A stretch of 43,071 nt of DNA from DAOUMU01 sp034409055. GTDB lineage: Bacteria; Chloroflexota; Anaerolineae; 4572-78; J111. Where the stretch lies: positions 1 to 43,071 of the forward strand of contig DAOUMU010000430.1 of NCBI GenBank assembly GCA_034409055.1. Direction: 5' to 3'. Position numbers and translations under genes: made by a program. The number at the start of each line of letters is the position of its first letter. Within the stretch, counting starts at the first letter, position 1. Shown one piece after another: positions 8,366 to 16,425 of this stretch. The notes below the pieces were generated by a model that saw only the letters and a list, made by a program, of their open reading frames with translations, was not told the DNA's origin and did not search any database.

Positions 8366-8489
8366 TCTGCAGGCACGGCCTTGGTCTCTACCCAAGCTAA
8401 CCAGTCCGGCACGGTCAATAAATCGGGCTGGTTCAGCCGGCAACCCAGTTGAGCCAGGGGAGGCTACGCACCGCGAACTCCTCTGTGGG

Positions 8490-8885
8490 TTAGCCGGGGT
8501 TGGCACGGACCATCTTCTCAAATAAATCATCAAGGGTAGCTTGGGGATCGACGCACAAGCCACAGTGGACGGGGGAAACCTGAATGGTGGTGCTACGTGG
8601 CGTCACCAGCCATTGGAACCGTTCAGACTGGCTCAATTGACCGATGGGGCCGGCCTTGGTCCCTCCGGCACAAATGCGGGGAATAAGATCGAGGTGGGCT
8701 TGAACCATAGCCAGGTCCAACTGGGGTGATAAGGCCGTCAGCCGCTTGGTATCCAGCTCAATCCGGGCCTCCAAGAAACGGAGGGTGCGACAGAACAGAA
8801 TGACCCCCACATTGATAAACTCCTCTCGCTCGACACAGGGAACCACGCGTACAATCGCATAATCAAACGAACTTAGTGCGGGCAT
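8490..8885 (-). CDS. DUF3037 family protein
   Basis: A 131-residue protein of unknown function. The N-terminus FDYAIVRVVPCVEREEFINVGVILF is the conserved DUF3037 signature. ATG at 8885 follows GAGG on the minus strand at good spacing and overlaps the end of the HipA-like gene by 23 nt, so the two are translationally coupled. DUF3037 and HipA-like genes are often found as neighbours, but the shared function is not known to me. The 120 nt between this gene's end and the kinase gene on the other strand holds no recognised feature. Confidence 0.85.
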   Translation of the reverse strand: MPALSSFDYAIVRVVPCVEREEFINVGVILFCRTLRFLEARIELDTKRLTALSPQLDLAMVQAHLDLIPRICAGGTKAGPIGQLSQSERFQWLVTPRSTTIQVSPVHCGLCVDPQATLDDLFEKMVRANPG

Positions 8886-9645
8886 GTCTGGCCTCTTCAA
8901 CAAATAGATGCGACGCCTCCAATCTGCTCAGCAGGTAGGTGAGGTAAGCCTGACGATGTTCGGCATGGCTGGTAAAGTATGGCTCACCATCGAGCCAGGT
9001 ATCGGGGATGAGATTGACGATACGGCTAAGGGCCGCTGGCGTCAGGCGGGTCTGCGAGACGGCATCGGCTTCGAGCAGGGTGCTGGCAAAGGACAGGAGG
9101 GTATGCTCCTTGATCAGGGAAAAAGGGCTGCGGCTACGATCCAGGTAGCCGTTCCAATCATGGTGGAAGTAGAGGCAGGCCCCGTGGTCAATTAACCACA
9201 AATTATCCTGCCAGATGAGCAGATTCACATTGCGTGAGGTGCGGTCGACATTGGTTACATAGGCATCAAACCAGACGATGGCCGACGCCTGCTCCGGATC
9301 AGGGGGTGGTTGCAGGAGCAGGTTGAAAGCGAAGGCATTGGGCAGGTAACGCAGTCCCAGGTTGAGGCCGACACTTGCTTTGAGTAGATCCCGAATCTCC
9401 GCATCCGGTTCCGAGGGACCTAAAGTCTGGTCGAGTTCAATGAAGACAATCTCCGGCACGCGCAAGCCCAACGTCCGGCCAATCTCCCCGGCCACCAACT
9501 CGGCAATCAGGGCCTTGGGCCCCTGTCCGGCCCCTACAAATTTCATAACGTAAAGCTGGCCATCGTCCGCTTCGACAATCGCCGGCAGCGATCCCCCTTC
9601 TCGTAACGGGGTCAAGTATCGGATAGCGGTGACGGTTTTGATCAT
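8863..9645 (-). CDS. HipA-like kinase-fold protein
   Basis: A 260-residue protein resembling the HipA-type kinase fold rather than full HipA. Features: a nucleotide-binding N-lobe with YVMKFVGAGQGPKALIAELVAGEIGRTLGL, WFDAYVTNVDRTSRNVNLLI near the middle (the D-x-x-x-x-N catalytic loop type), and LWLIDHGACLYFHHDW (the metal-binding Asp). ATG 9645 (MIKTVTAIRYL) is chosen; upstream in-frame ATG 9768 would run through an interspersed repeat and is unlikely. It lies upstream of and overlaps the DUF3037 gene. There is no HipB-like antitoxin nearby, so a classical toxin-antitoxin role is not supported. Confidence 0.8.
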   Translation of the reverse strand: MIKTVTAIRYLTPLREGGSLPAIVEADDGQLYVMKFVGAGQGPKALIAELVAGEIGRTLGLRVPEIVFIELDQTLGPSEPDAEIRDLLKASVGLNLGLRYLPNAFAFNLLLQPPPDPEQASAIVWFDAYVTNVDRTSRNVNLLIWQDNLWLIDHGACLYFHHDWNGYLDRSRSPFSLIKEHTLLSFASTLLEADAVSQTRLTPAALSRIVNLIPDTWLDGEPYFTSHAEHRQAYLTYLLSRLEASHLFVEEARHARTKFV

Positions 9646-9717
9646 CGGTTGGTTCTTTCTATACAAAGACAACTTCAATTGAAATTCAACGACCCAGACC
9701 TTTATTAGGGCTTTAAT

Positions 9718-9798
9718 GAAGGTTAAAAAATTAATTGGGGTAGGCCGGGCATCCCTATGCCCGACCATCTATTCCCCGATTATTTTATTAAGTTCCAT
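9718..9798. repeat. Interspersed repeat A, copy 1
   Basis: About 80 bp shared with 37079-37155: GAAGGTTAAAAAATTAATTG, then GTAGGCCGGGCAT, CATCTATTCCC and TTAAGTTCCAT. The copies differ by a few substitutions and a 3-4-bp indel in a small GGGCAT/ATGCCC hairpin. Unknown origin. Confidence 0.8.
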
Positions 9799-9875
9799 GA
9801 AAACCCTAAAGGTCTCTATGCCGCAAGAAACAGGTTGTTTCTTAGCAGTTTACTATACCTAACACCACCTGACAA

Positions 9876-9918
9876 GCGAGTGTATTTCAATTTGGGGGCA
9901 AATAGATTGTGGAGTCGA
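9876..9918. repeat. Interspersed repeat B, copy 1
   Basis: A 43-bp sequence starting GCGAGTGTATTTCAATTTGG; 40 of 43 bases match 35066-35108. It ends 15 nt before a Pho-box-like array. Confidence 0.8.
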
Positions 9919-9932
9919 TCAAGGTGATAATC

Positions 9933-9987
9933 TGCCCCTGAACTGTCCTCTCCTTGTCACACACCTGTCACAGAACCTTGTTACCAT
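9933..9987 (+). promoter_or_regulatory. Pho-box-like activator array and -10 before the SIMPL gene
   Basis: Half-sites TGCCCC (9933), TGTCCT (9944), TGTCAC (9955) and TGTCAC (9966) at exact 11-nt steps, then TACCAT (9982-9987) ten nt after the last. The layout equals that before the two-component operon at 5992-6035. Confidence 0.7.
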
Positions 9988-10045
9988 AAAACTAAATTAA
10001 GACTAGCTGGTGTATACCGCTAAGTTCGTCAAAAAGGAGATACCA

Positions 10046-10801
10046 ATGCAAACAAAAATCATAACTATTCTTATCGTCGCTCTCGCCGTCGTTTTCTCGC
10101 TATCCGCCTGGACCGGAAATCAGGCAGACACATCCGAGCCAGGCCTGATCACCGTCACCGGGGACGCGGACGTCAGGGTCGTGCCCGACGAAGTCATTCT
10201 AATCCTCGGCGTAGAAACCTGGGACAAGAATCTGGACCTGGCCAAACGTCAAAATGACGAACGGGTCAAAGAGGTCCTGGCCATTGCCAAAAGTTATGGC
10301 ATCAAGCCACAGCACATCCAAACCGACCACGTCAGCATTGAGCCAAGGTATCACGACAATTATGAAAAGGATGAGCTAATCGGCTACTTCGTACGAAAAA
10401 CGATTGTCATCACCCTAAAAGATATAGCCAGGTTTGAAGACCTGCTGACCGCTGTCCTGGCCGCCGAGGTCAATTACGTGCATGGCATTCAATTTCGGAC
10501 CACGGAACTGCGCCAGTACCGAGACCAGGCCCGGGCCCTGGCCATCAAGGCGGCCCAGGAAAAAGCCACCGCTTTAGCCGGAGAGTTGGGACAAAGCATC
10601 GGCAAACCACGCACCATCCGGGAAGACCAAATGGGTTGGTGGTCCGGCTATAACGCCTGGTGGGGGTCTCGCTGGGGCGGGGGAATGGCTCAAAACGTGA
10701 TCCAGGAAGTTGGTAACGATTCCTCTGCTGCCGGAGATAGCCTCGCTCCCGGCCAGATTACGGTCAAGGCCAGGGTGACGGTCAGTTTCGAGCTTGAATA
10801 A
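10046..10801 (+). CDS. SIMPL domain (DUF541) exported protein
   Basis: A 251-residue protein with an N-terminal signal peptide or anchor (residues about 4-22, ending near SAWTGNQA). The rest is a SIMPL/DUF541 domain: ITVTGDADVRVVPDEVILILGVET near the start, GYFVRKTIVITLKDI in the middle, and ARALAIKAAQEKATALAGELGQSIG near the end. Family members are periplasmic or outer-surface proteins of poorly known function, often stress linked. ATG 10046 is set by AAGGAGATACC. The following membrane-protein gene begins 30 nt later, forming an operon behind the Pho-box-like promoter. Confidence 0.9.
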   Translation: MQTKIITILIVALAVVFSLSAWTGNQADTSEPGLITVTGDADVRVVPDEVILILGVETWDKNLDLAKRQNDERVKEVLAIAKSYGIKPQHIQTDHVSIEPRYHDNYEKDELIGYFVRKTIVITLKDIARFEDLLTAVLAAEVNYVHGIQFRTTELRQYRDQARALAIKAAQEKATALAGELGQSIGKPRTIREDQMGWWSGYNAWWGSRWGGGMAQNVIQEVGNDSSAAGDSLAPGQITVKARVTVSFELE

Positions 10802-10831
10802 TATCTCGATTTGGAATTAAAGGTGTACAAA

Positions 10832-12322
10832 ATGATCCCAAAACAACCAATCAGTAAAATGCTCGTCAACGGCCTGCTACTGGTGGTCCTGACCGGGCTG
10901 CTGGTCACCTACTTTGCCGTTGTCAGTAACCTGCCCACCCAAATCTATACCACAGCTCAGCAGGAATATCTTAGCTACAACTACAGTCGTAGCCTCGCCC
11001 AGCACGCCCCAATTTTGAACATCGTCCAACCTGACGGCCAGGTTGAAGCGGCCAACCTACCCGGCCGGCAGAGCTGGGTTCGGGCCACCCTGGCTGCCCG
11101 CTATGAGGAGCAAGAGGGGGTCAGTGTTACCGTCTACGACCTCGACTTTCACGGGCAGTACCACCTGGCCCATCCCGGCCCGATGGCTACTACCGTGGAA
11201 CTGTTCTTTCCCTTTCCCAACAATCTCGAAACCCTGCACGAGGTGCGCTTCTTGGTAGACGGCGAGGAGCCCCCGGCCGCCAACTACACCACCCGGGGTA
11301 TCAGTTGGCAAACCGTCCTCCAGCCTGGTGAGGAACACCAGCTCACGATCAGCTACCAGGCCGACGGTGCTACCAACTTCAGTTATGGCCTACCTCACAA
11401 CCAGCGCGCCGACGTGGACATCACCGTTACAGTAGAAGGTCTCATTGGCAGCGAAGTCCCCAAGACCTCCCTACCGCCGACCGACAACGAGGTCGGCAAT
11501 GACAGCCAAACCATTACCTGGCATTACACGGGCCTGATCGCCGACCGTGATATCCAGCTCAGCTTGCCCACCCGCCTCAGCTTTGCCCAGCGCGTGGCTC
11601 AATTGCAGGATGACTTTCATACGCTGGCCATACTGGCCCCTTTCCTGGTCGGCCTCGGCCTGATCTCACTGGCCGGCATGTTCCACCTGAGTGACCTGCG
11701 CCTGCCGCTGGAGGGCTACTTACTGACCGGCTGTGCCCTGGCCCTCTTTTACCCCCTGCTCACCTTTTTGAGTGGGGTGGTCGAAGTAACGCTGGCCGCC
11801 GTCCTGGCCCTGTTGCTCGTCTCCGGCCTGTTACTGACCTTCCTGGGGCTTATCGCTGGCTGGCAACAAGTCAGGTGGCGTCTTGGTCTGTGGCTGTTCG
11901 TTTTCCTGGGTATCTTCTCGTTGGGGATGCTGACCCCCTGGCGGGGTTTGCTCCTGACCGGTGGCAGTTTCCTCCTCCTCGGCACCTTTATGATCCTTTA
12001 CGCCCGCCGCCCGGCCGTTCCAGAACCAGAACCTACCCCGCCGCCGGATGAGGCTGTCCCGGAACCGGATTCCGCTCCGCCATCGGACGAGGCTGTCCTG
12101 CAACCAGATTCCGCTTCACCACCGGACGAAGCTCCCCCGGAACCGGTTCACCGCTACTGTCCATACTGCGCCCGGCCTTTGGCGGAGGATCACAAGTTTT
12201 GCCCCGGTTGTGGCCGGGACACCAGTTCCTGCCGCCGCTGCACCGACTGTGGGCACCACCAGTTCGTCCCGGCCGAGTTTGAATCGGTCTATTGTCTAAA
12301 CTGCGGGCAGTTGCTGGGGTGA
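10832..12322 (+). CDS. CreD-like membrane protein with C-terminal zinc ribbons
   Basis: A 496-residue protein. One TM near the N-terminus (about residues 8-28), then a beta-rich extracytoplasmic region of about 220 residues, then five or six TM segments (about 255-390), giving an overall layout like the CreD inner-membrane family. A Pro-rich linker carries three 13-residue degenerate repeats ending in DEA. The cytosolic tail has zinc-ribbon cysteines: CPYCARP, CPGCGRD, CRRCTDCG and CLNCGQ. ATG 10832 follows AAAGGTG. Similarity to CreD is by topology and general sequence character only; confidence in the family name is moderate. It is in operon with the SIMPL gene. Confidence 0.7.
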   Translation: MIPKQPISKMLVNGLLLVVLTGLLVTYFAVVSNLPTQIYTTAQQEYLSYNYSRSLAQHAPILNIVQPDGQVEAANLPGRQSWVRATLAARYEEQEGVSVTVYDLDFHGQYHLAHPGPMATTVELFFPFPNNLETLHEVRFLVDGEEPPAANYTTRGISWQTVLQPGEEHQLTISYQADGATNFSYGLPHNQRADVDITVTVEGLIGSEVPKTSLPPTDNEVGNDSQTITWHYTGLIADRDIQLSLPTRLSFAQRVAQLQDDFHTLAILAPFLVGLGLISLAGMFHLSDLRLPLEGYLLTGCALALFYPLLTFLSGVVEVTLAAVLALLLVSGLLLTFLGLIAGWQQVRWRLGLWLFVFLGIFSLGMLTPWRGLLLTGGSFLLLGTFMILYARRPAVPEPEPTPPPDEAVPEPDSAPPSDEAVLQPDSASPPDEAPPEPVHRYCPYCARPLAEDHKFCPGCGRDTSSCRRCTDCGHHQFVPAEFESVYCLNCGQLLG

Positions 12323-12335
12323 ACTGCATTTATTA

Positions 12336-12389
12336 CGTGTTGCGTGTTGCGTGAATCGACGAAATACGCAACACGCAATACGCAACACG
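12336..12389. repeat. Inverted repeat built from TTGCGTG units
   Basis: CGTGTTGCGTGTTGCGT (12336-12352) pairs with ACGCAATACGCAACACG (12373-12389) with one G-U pair; an extra ACGCAAC unit at 12366-12372 gives a slipped alternative. No T-run follows, so termination is uncertain. It lies between the membrane-protein and VIT/VWA genes. Confidence 0.65.
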
Positions 12390-12450
12390 GTTTCATAACT
12401 ATCACGAACGGCACAGCTACTGTGGCGTAATGATATTCGGAGGCATAACT

Positions 12451-14595
12451 ATGCGAAAAATCACTTTACTCCTACTGATAACCCTGTTCTGGTTCCACCA
12501 GGGCCACACCATCGCCCTGGCCGACGGGATGATTATCCCCGAGGAACTCAGCCCCGACTACCTGGTCGTACGCTACCACCGGGTCACGGTGCACATCGAG
12601 GACGGTCACGCGGTGACGCGGGTAGACCAGGAGTTTTACAATCCCCACCCCTTTCCAATCGGCGGACGTTATCTATTCCCCGTCCCCCCGGAGGCCATCC
12701 TCTCCCGCTTCCAGGCCACGGTTGATGGACAATTGCAACCGATAATCCGCCAAGATTCGGCCACGACCAACGCCACCCTGTATCCGACCATCGCCCACAG
12801 GCGTGATCCCTCGCTATTGCAATACGCCGATTGGGAAACGCTGGCCTTTGATCTCAGTCTCCCCCCCGGTGGCTCGCGCCAGATGAGCCTGACCTACGAA
12901 GAGGTCCTGGTGCCGGTGGGGGGCTTGTATCGCTACCGTTACGTCCTGAGCACCGAGCGTTATTCCGCTGCGCCGCTGGAGGAACTATCCTTAACCGTGG
13001 ACCTCAGTTCCTCATCCGGCCTGGCCAGCCTCTACTCATCGACCCATCCGGTGACCACCGAATGGCTGGGCCCGAACCAGGCCCGCATTCGTTGGCAGGC
13101 GCAGGACATCCGCCCGACCGACGACTTCGAACTGTTCTTCGCCCCAACTGAAGACGGTTTTGGTAGCGGATTGTTGACCGGCCGGCGGAACGATACAGAC
13201 CACTTCCTGTTTCTCTTCTCGCCAGAAGCGGAACCGGCGACAGAGAGCACCATTTCCAAGGACATCGTGTTCGTTATTGACCGTTCGGGCAGTATGAGTG
13301 GCGAGAAAATCGAACAGGCCCAGAACGCTTTGCGCTTCATCCTGGACCAACTCGACGAGGCGGACCGTTTCTCCATCGTCAGTTTTGACCACCGCCTGTC
13401 GACCTTTGCCCGCACCCTGCAACCGGTCGAGCGGAGTACCCTGGCTGAGGCCCGGCGCTATGTAGACGGCCTACGGGCCGACGGTAATACCGACCTGGCC
13501 GCCGCCCTGCAGGCCGGATTAGAGATCATAGCCCGTAGCGAATCGCGTCAGGCCGCTCGCCTGGTCGTCTTCTTGACCGATGGCCTGCCTACGGCCGGAA
13601 TCACCGACGAGACGCTCATCGCCGACCGGGTGGCTCGGGCCAACGCCCCTCAAGAGGCTCGCCTGCACGTCTTCGGCGTCGGCTACGACGTCAACACCCA
13701 TCTACTCGACCGCCTGGCCGCCGACAACGGTGGTACGGTCACCTACGTCCAACCCGGCGAAAGCCTGGAAGCCGCCCTGACCGGTTTTTACCAGCGTATC
13801 GCCGCCCCGGTGTTGACCGATGTCGTGGTTGAGTTCGAGGGCCTGGAAGCCACCGATTTGTATCCCCAGGCCGCGCCTGATCTATTCCAGAGCGCCAGTC
13901 TCCTGCTGACCGGCCGCTACCGGACCATCACCTCCACCGTCACCGTGCGGGTGCGGGGCCAGGCCGGTGGCGAACCGCGCCAGTATGTCTATCACTTCGA
14001 CCTGAACCAGACCGGTGACCACGACTTTGTACCCCGCCTGTGGGCCACCCGGCGCATCGGTGAGTTGTTGGACCAGGTTCGGGTCAGCGGCGAAAGCCAG
14101 GCCCTGGTGGAAGAAATCCGGGAGTTGGGCCTGGCCTATGGCCTGGTCACCCCCTATACCACCTTCATCATCGAGGCCCAGGTCGACGGGGCGGCTTCGG
14201 CCACCAATATGGATCTATACCAACAACAAGGGTTGAATCAGGCCTGGGGTCAGACCACCGTGCAAGCCCGGGTCCAGAACCAGGCCTACCAACAGGCCAC
14301 CCAGGCCGACCTGGCCCGTGGCGCCAACGTGCTCAACAACAGCCAGCAAAGCCTGGTCCAGTTGGCCAGCCAGAACGTGGACCTCGCCCTCTTGCAGGAT
14401 CAACCCAATCTGGACGGTCCGATTACCGACGAGTGGGTTGCTCGTAATATTCAGGTTGATAGAACTGTGGTTTTTGGTTCAAAGGCGTATTTCGCCCTGG
14501 CTGATGACTCGACCGCTCGGCCTTTCTTGCAAAGTGGGGTCAATGTAATCTTTGCTTACCAGGGGAAAGTGATTGCAGTGCAGGCTGCAGAATAG
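12451..14595 (+). CDS. VIT and von Willebrand A domain exported protein
   Basis: A 714-residue protein. Signal peptide at residues 1-25 (ends near IALADG). VIT domain at about 30-160 (VTVHIEDGHAVTRVDQEFYN, HPFPIGGRYLFPVPPEA). VWA domain at about 272-440 with the metal-binding motif DRSGSMS near 277 and later TDG (LTDGLPTAG). The C-terminal region (about 560-714) is Gln-rich, then YFALADDSTARPFLQSG. VIT-VWA proteins bind protein partners or surfaces through metal ions outside the membrane. No sortase motif or C-terminal TM is seen. ATG 12451 follows GGAGG. It lies 128 nt after the CreD-like gene and may share its transcript. Confidence 0.9.
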   Translation: MRKITLLLLITLFWFHQGHTIALADGMIIPEELSPDYLVVRYHRVTVHIEDGHAVTRVDQEFYNPHPFPIGGRYLFPVPPEAILSRFQATVDGQLQPIIRQDSATTNATLYPTIAHRRDPSLLQYADWETLAFDLSLPPGGSRQMSLTYEEVLVPVGGLYRYRYVLSTERYSAAPLEELSLTVDLSSSSGLASLYSSTHPVTTEWLGPNQARIRWQAQDIRPTDDFELFFAPTEDGFGSGLLTGRRNDTDHFLFLFSPEAEPATESTISKDIVFVIDRSGSMSGEKIEQAQNALRFILDQLDEADRFSIVSFDHRLSTFARTLQPVERSTLAEARRYVDGLRADGNTDLAAALQAGLEIIARSESRQAARLVVFLTDGLPTAGITDETLIADRVARANAPQEARLHVFGVGYDVNTHLLDRLAADNGGTVTYVQPGESLEAALTGFYQRIAAPVLTDVVVEFEGLEATDLYPQAAPDLFQSASLLLTGRYRTITSTVTVRVRGQAGGEPRQYVYHFDLNQTGDHDFVPRLWATRRIGELLDQVRVSGESQALVEEIRELGLAYGLVTPYTTFIIEAQVDGAASATNMDLYQQQGLNQAWGQTTVQARVQNQAYQQATQADLARGANVLNNSQQSLVQLASQNVDLALLQDQPNLDGPITDEWVARNIQVDRTVVFGSKAYFALADDSTARPFLQSGVNVIFAYQGKVIAVQAAE

Positions 14596-14753
14596 TAATC
14601 CGGTACTCGGGGCAAAACGGTAACTGGCGCATATAGGGATAGATATTATCGGTGAAACATTACCTCTAATGTTCCGCTTCCGGGGGGGGCAAAAGCGCAG
14701 GGCAATCGCATCTAAATGGCTGATTCTACCGCTTTTTACGGGGTTTTTGCGCG

Positions 14754-14780
14754 TTAGCACTCTGGTGTACTAAGTGCTAA
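14754..14780. promoter_or_regulatory. CIRCE-like HrcA operator 1
   Basis: TTAGCACTC-N9-AAGTGCTAA matches the known CIRCE consensus (TTAGCACTC-N9-GAGTGCTAA) at 17 of 18 positions with the right 9-nt spacer. No groES, groEL, dnaK or hrcA gene is adjacent. Confidence 0.75.
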
Positions 14781-14894
14781 CGAAAGATAACCCCAATACA
14801 GTTATACAATGGGTGTTTTTGAACCTAAATCTGTGTAACGAGGCGGCCACCCAAGGTAATAATAGACGCAACAAGTCCCAAAATTCGAAGTTTT

Positions 14895-14921
14895 CTAGCA
14901 CTTGATGCGGTTGAGTGCTAA
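14895..14921. promoter_or_regulatory. CIRCE-like HrcA operator 2
   Basis: CTAGCACTT-N9-GAGTGCTAA, 16 of 18 consensus positions, correct spacer. It overlaps the present stop codon of the anti-sigma/peptidase gene. Together with operator 1 it is carried inside the MITE-like element. Confidence 0.7.
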
Positions 14922-15697
14922 AATAGTTTTACATAATAAGATGCGATTGCCCTGGGCAAAAGCGGCCAGGGGTCAACATTCTGGCGCAATTCAAAGTGCA
15001 GGTGAGGACCGGTAGACTGGCCGGTACTGCCTACTCGGCCAATTGGTTGGCCGGTGGTTACCTCATCCCCGACCGCAACCTGATAGTCCAACAACTTGCT
15101 ATAAAAGCTCCGCCATCCATGGCCATGGTCAATGAGAATGTTATGGCCATGCAGTTCATCCCAACCCACAAATATTACCACACCATCGGCCACCGCCACC
15201 ACGGTCGTCCCTTCTTCAGCCGCAATGTCCAACGCAGGATGCGTCTCAGAATAGCCTTGCCCGATGTGATGACCCTCCACTGGCCAGACCAGTGACAGTG
15301 TCACCTCTGGGGTTGACGATATTTCCGCCTCAACAACCAACCGGGCAGGCAGTGCTTCGGGGGTAGCTTGGTTTGTCACCAAGGCGCCCACCCCAAGTCC
15401 GATTGCGACAAAAAGCACAATGGCCGTAACCGTACTCAAGATAAGGGCTGATTTGCTCATCATTGTGTATCGTCTCCGTTCTCGTTGAATTTGCGAAAGG
15501 AGATGACCCCGCTGTGACGGCGTTAGCATGACCCGAGGCCCGTTGCGGATCAGGCCATCCTGCCCGGCGTAGACCTGGGCCAGAGCCGTACATTCAGCAC
15601 AGGCCACCAGGTGCATTTTGACCTGTTGCTGTTCTGCAAAGCTCAAATCGGCTGGTCGCAGGGCTAACAAGTTTCGGATTGTTTTACACCGGTTCAT
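14918..15697 (-). CDS. Anti-sigma zinc-finger / M23 peptidase fusion, 3' end altered by insertion
   Basis: A 259-residue protein. Residues 1-45 are a zinc-finger anti-sigma type domain (Cys4, His29-x3-Cys33-x2-Cys36). One TM lies at about 84-106. The outer part is an M23/LytM endopeptidase fold with zinc ligands in HPALD (HxxxD) and HLH near residue 238. The usual catalytic YxHL motif reads YSKL, so that His is missing and activity is doubtful. Start ATG 15697 follows GGAGG and overlaps the sigma gene by 14 nt, the standard sigma/anti-sigma arrangement. The last 11 residues (RAIASYYVKLF) come from the MITE-like insertion; removing it restores the frame to end in PPPEAEH and a stop. Probable role: holds the ECF factor at the membrane and reads cell-wall state. 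Confidence 0.85.
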   Translation of the reverse strand: MNRCKTIRNLLALRPADLSFAEQQQVKMHLVACAECTALAQVYAGQDGLIRNGPRVMLTPSQRGHLLSQIQRERRRYTMMSKSALILSTVTAIVLFVAIGLGVGALVTNQATPEALPARLVVEAEISSTPEVTLSLVWPVEGHHIGQGYSETHPALDIAAEEGTTVVAVADGVVIFVGWDELHGHNILIDHGHGWRSFYSKLLDYQVAVGDEVTTGQPIGRVGSTGQSTGPHLHFELRQNVDPWPLLPRAIASYYVKLF

Positions 15698-16253
15698 CGG
15701 CCCCCTCCTTGACATGAGGAAGCCAAAGCCGGGCCTGTCCCCCCCCTTTGGCCTCCGTTTGAACAGCTTTGGGGGCATCCTGGCCAATGAACTTTGCATC
15801 CTCCTCGTAAGTCCGGCGAAATTTTTCCCGCGCCCGGCTTAACCGCATTTTGACCGCACTGGCTGAAATATTCAGGGTCTCCGCAATCTCCGCGACCGAA
15901 CACGCTTCGTGAATATAGAGAAGCAAAGGAATGCGATATTTCGGCGGCAGGGCGTTCAGGACCGCCTGGACAGCCACCTGTTCCGTCACCGTGGCTTCGA
16001 CGCTCTGCCCCCCATCAAGCTCCAGCCCGGATAAAGGCAGCCAGGCCAGCAACTTGCGGCGGCGATAGTCATCGGTCGCCAGTCGTGAGGCCACGCGATA
16101 GAGCCAGGCCCGAGGATTATCCCATCGCTCACCCCGCACTAAGGCCCGGTAAGTGCGGATAAATGTTTCCTGAGTTAACTCCTGTGCCCGAGCCGTGTCG
16201 CCGGTTAGCCGAGCCAGATAAGAGCAGATAGGCCGCTCGTATTGACAAAACAA
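15684..16253 (-). CDS. ECF RNA polymerase sigma factor
   Basis: An ECF-type sigma factor of at least 189 residues. Region 2 at residues about 1-70 (ARLTGDTARAQELTQETFIRTYRAL, then WLYRVASRLATDDYRR); region 4 at about 95-150 (ALPPKYRIPLLLYIHEACSVAEIAETLNISASAVKMRLSRAREKFRR). The start is unclear. The TTG at 16253 truncates the first helix; the frame stays open upstream to about 16292, and codon ATC at 16287-16289 lies seven nt after GGAG, giving IKTDSADDIFKALFCQYE. An unusual ATC start, or a local sequence error, is possible. It overlaps the anti-sigma gene, so the two are one operon. Confidence 0.88.
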   Translation of the reverse strand: MFCQYERPICSYLARLTGDTARAQELTQETFIRTYRALVRGERWDNPRAWLYRVASRLATDDYRRRKLLAWLPLSGLELDGGQSVEATVTEQVAVQAVLNALPPKYRIPLLLYIHEACSVAEIAETLNISASAVKMRLSRAREKFRRTYEEDAKFIGQDAPKAVQTEAKGGGQARLWLPHVKEGADEPV

Positions 16254-16425
16254 CGCCTTAAAAATGTCGTCGGCGCTATCGGTTTTGATCGGTCAACTCC
16301 TGCCACTTTCTATTAAGTATGACGGATGACAAGGGGACGAGGTCACATGTGAGGTAGCTTTTTTCTCTCGTGTCGACAATTTTCGTCGGCATACAGCCGG
16401 AACGCTCCGGCGTTCCATAAGTAAT

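Larger units (their letters stand above)
14688..14964. mobile_element. 257-bp MITE-like element with 10-bp target duplication (ISAs1-type ends)
   Basis: Perfect 16-bp terminal inverted repeats, CAGGGCAATCGCATCT (14698-14713) and its complement (14939-14954), are flanked by the direct repeat GGCAAAAGCG at 14688-14697 and 14955-14964. No transposase is encoded, so it is non-autonomous. CAGGG ends with 8-10-bp target duplications fit the ISAs1 family as I recall it. The insertion lies in the 3' end of the peptidase gene on the minus strand. Two CIRCE-like operators lie inside. The preceding bases 14596-14687 hold no recognised feature apart from a run of eight G. Confidence 0.85.

Noticed and set aside
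8863..9645. HipBA toxin-antitoxin pair with the DUF3037 gene as antitoxin
   Set aside because: The DUF3037 protein has no DNA-binding motif and lies downstream, whereas HipB is an upstream helix-turn-helix protein. The HipA-like protein is also shorter than HipA.
14996..15295. Plus-strand ORF that could be a CIRCE-controlled gene
   Set aside because: It is the complement of the clear M23 peptidase domain and has no ribosome site or family similarity.
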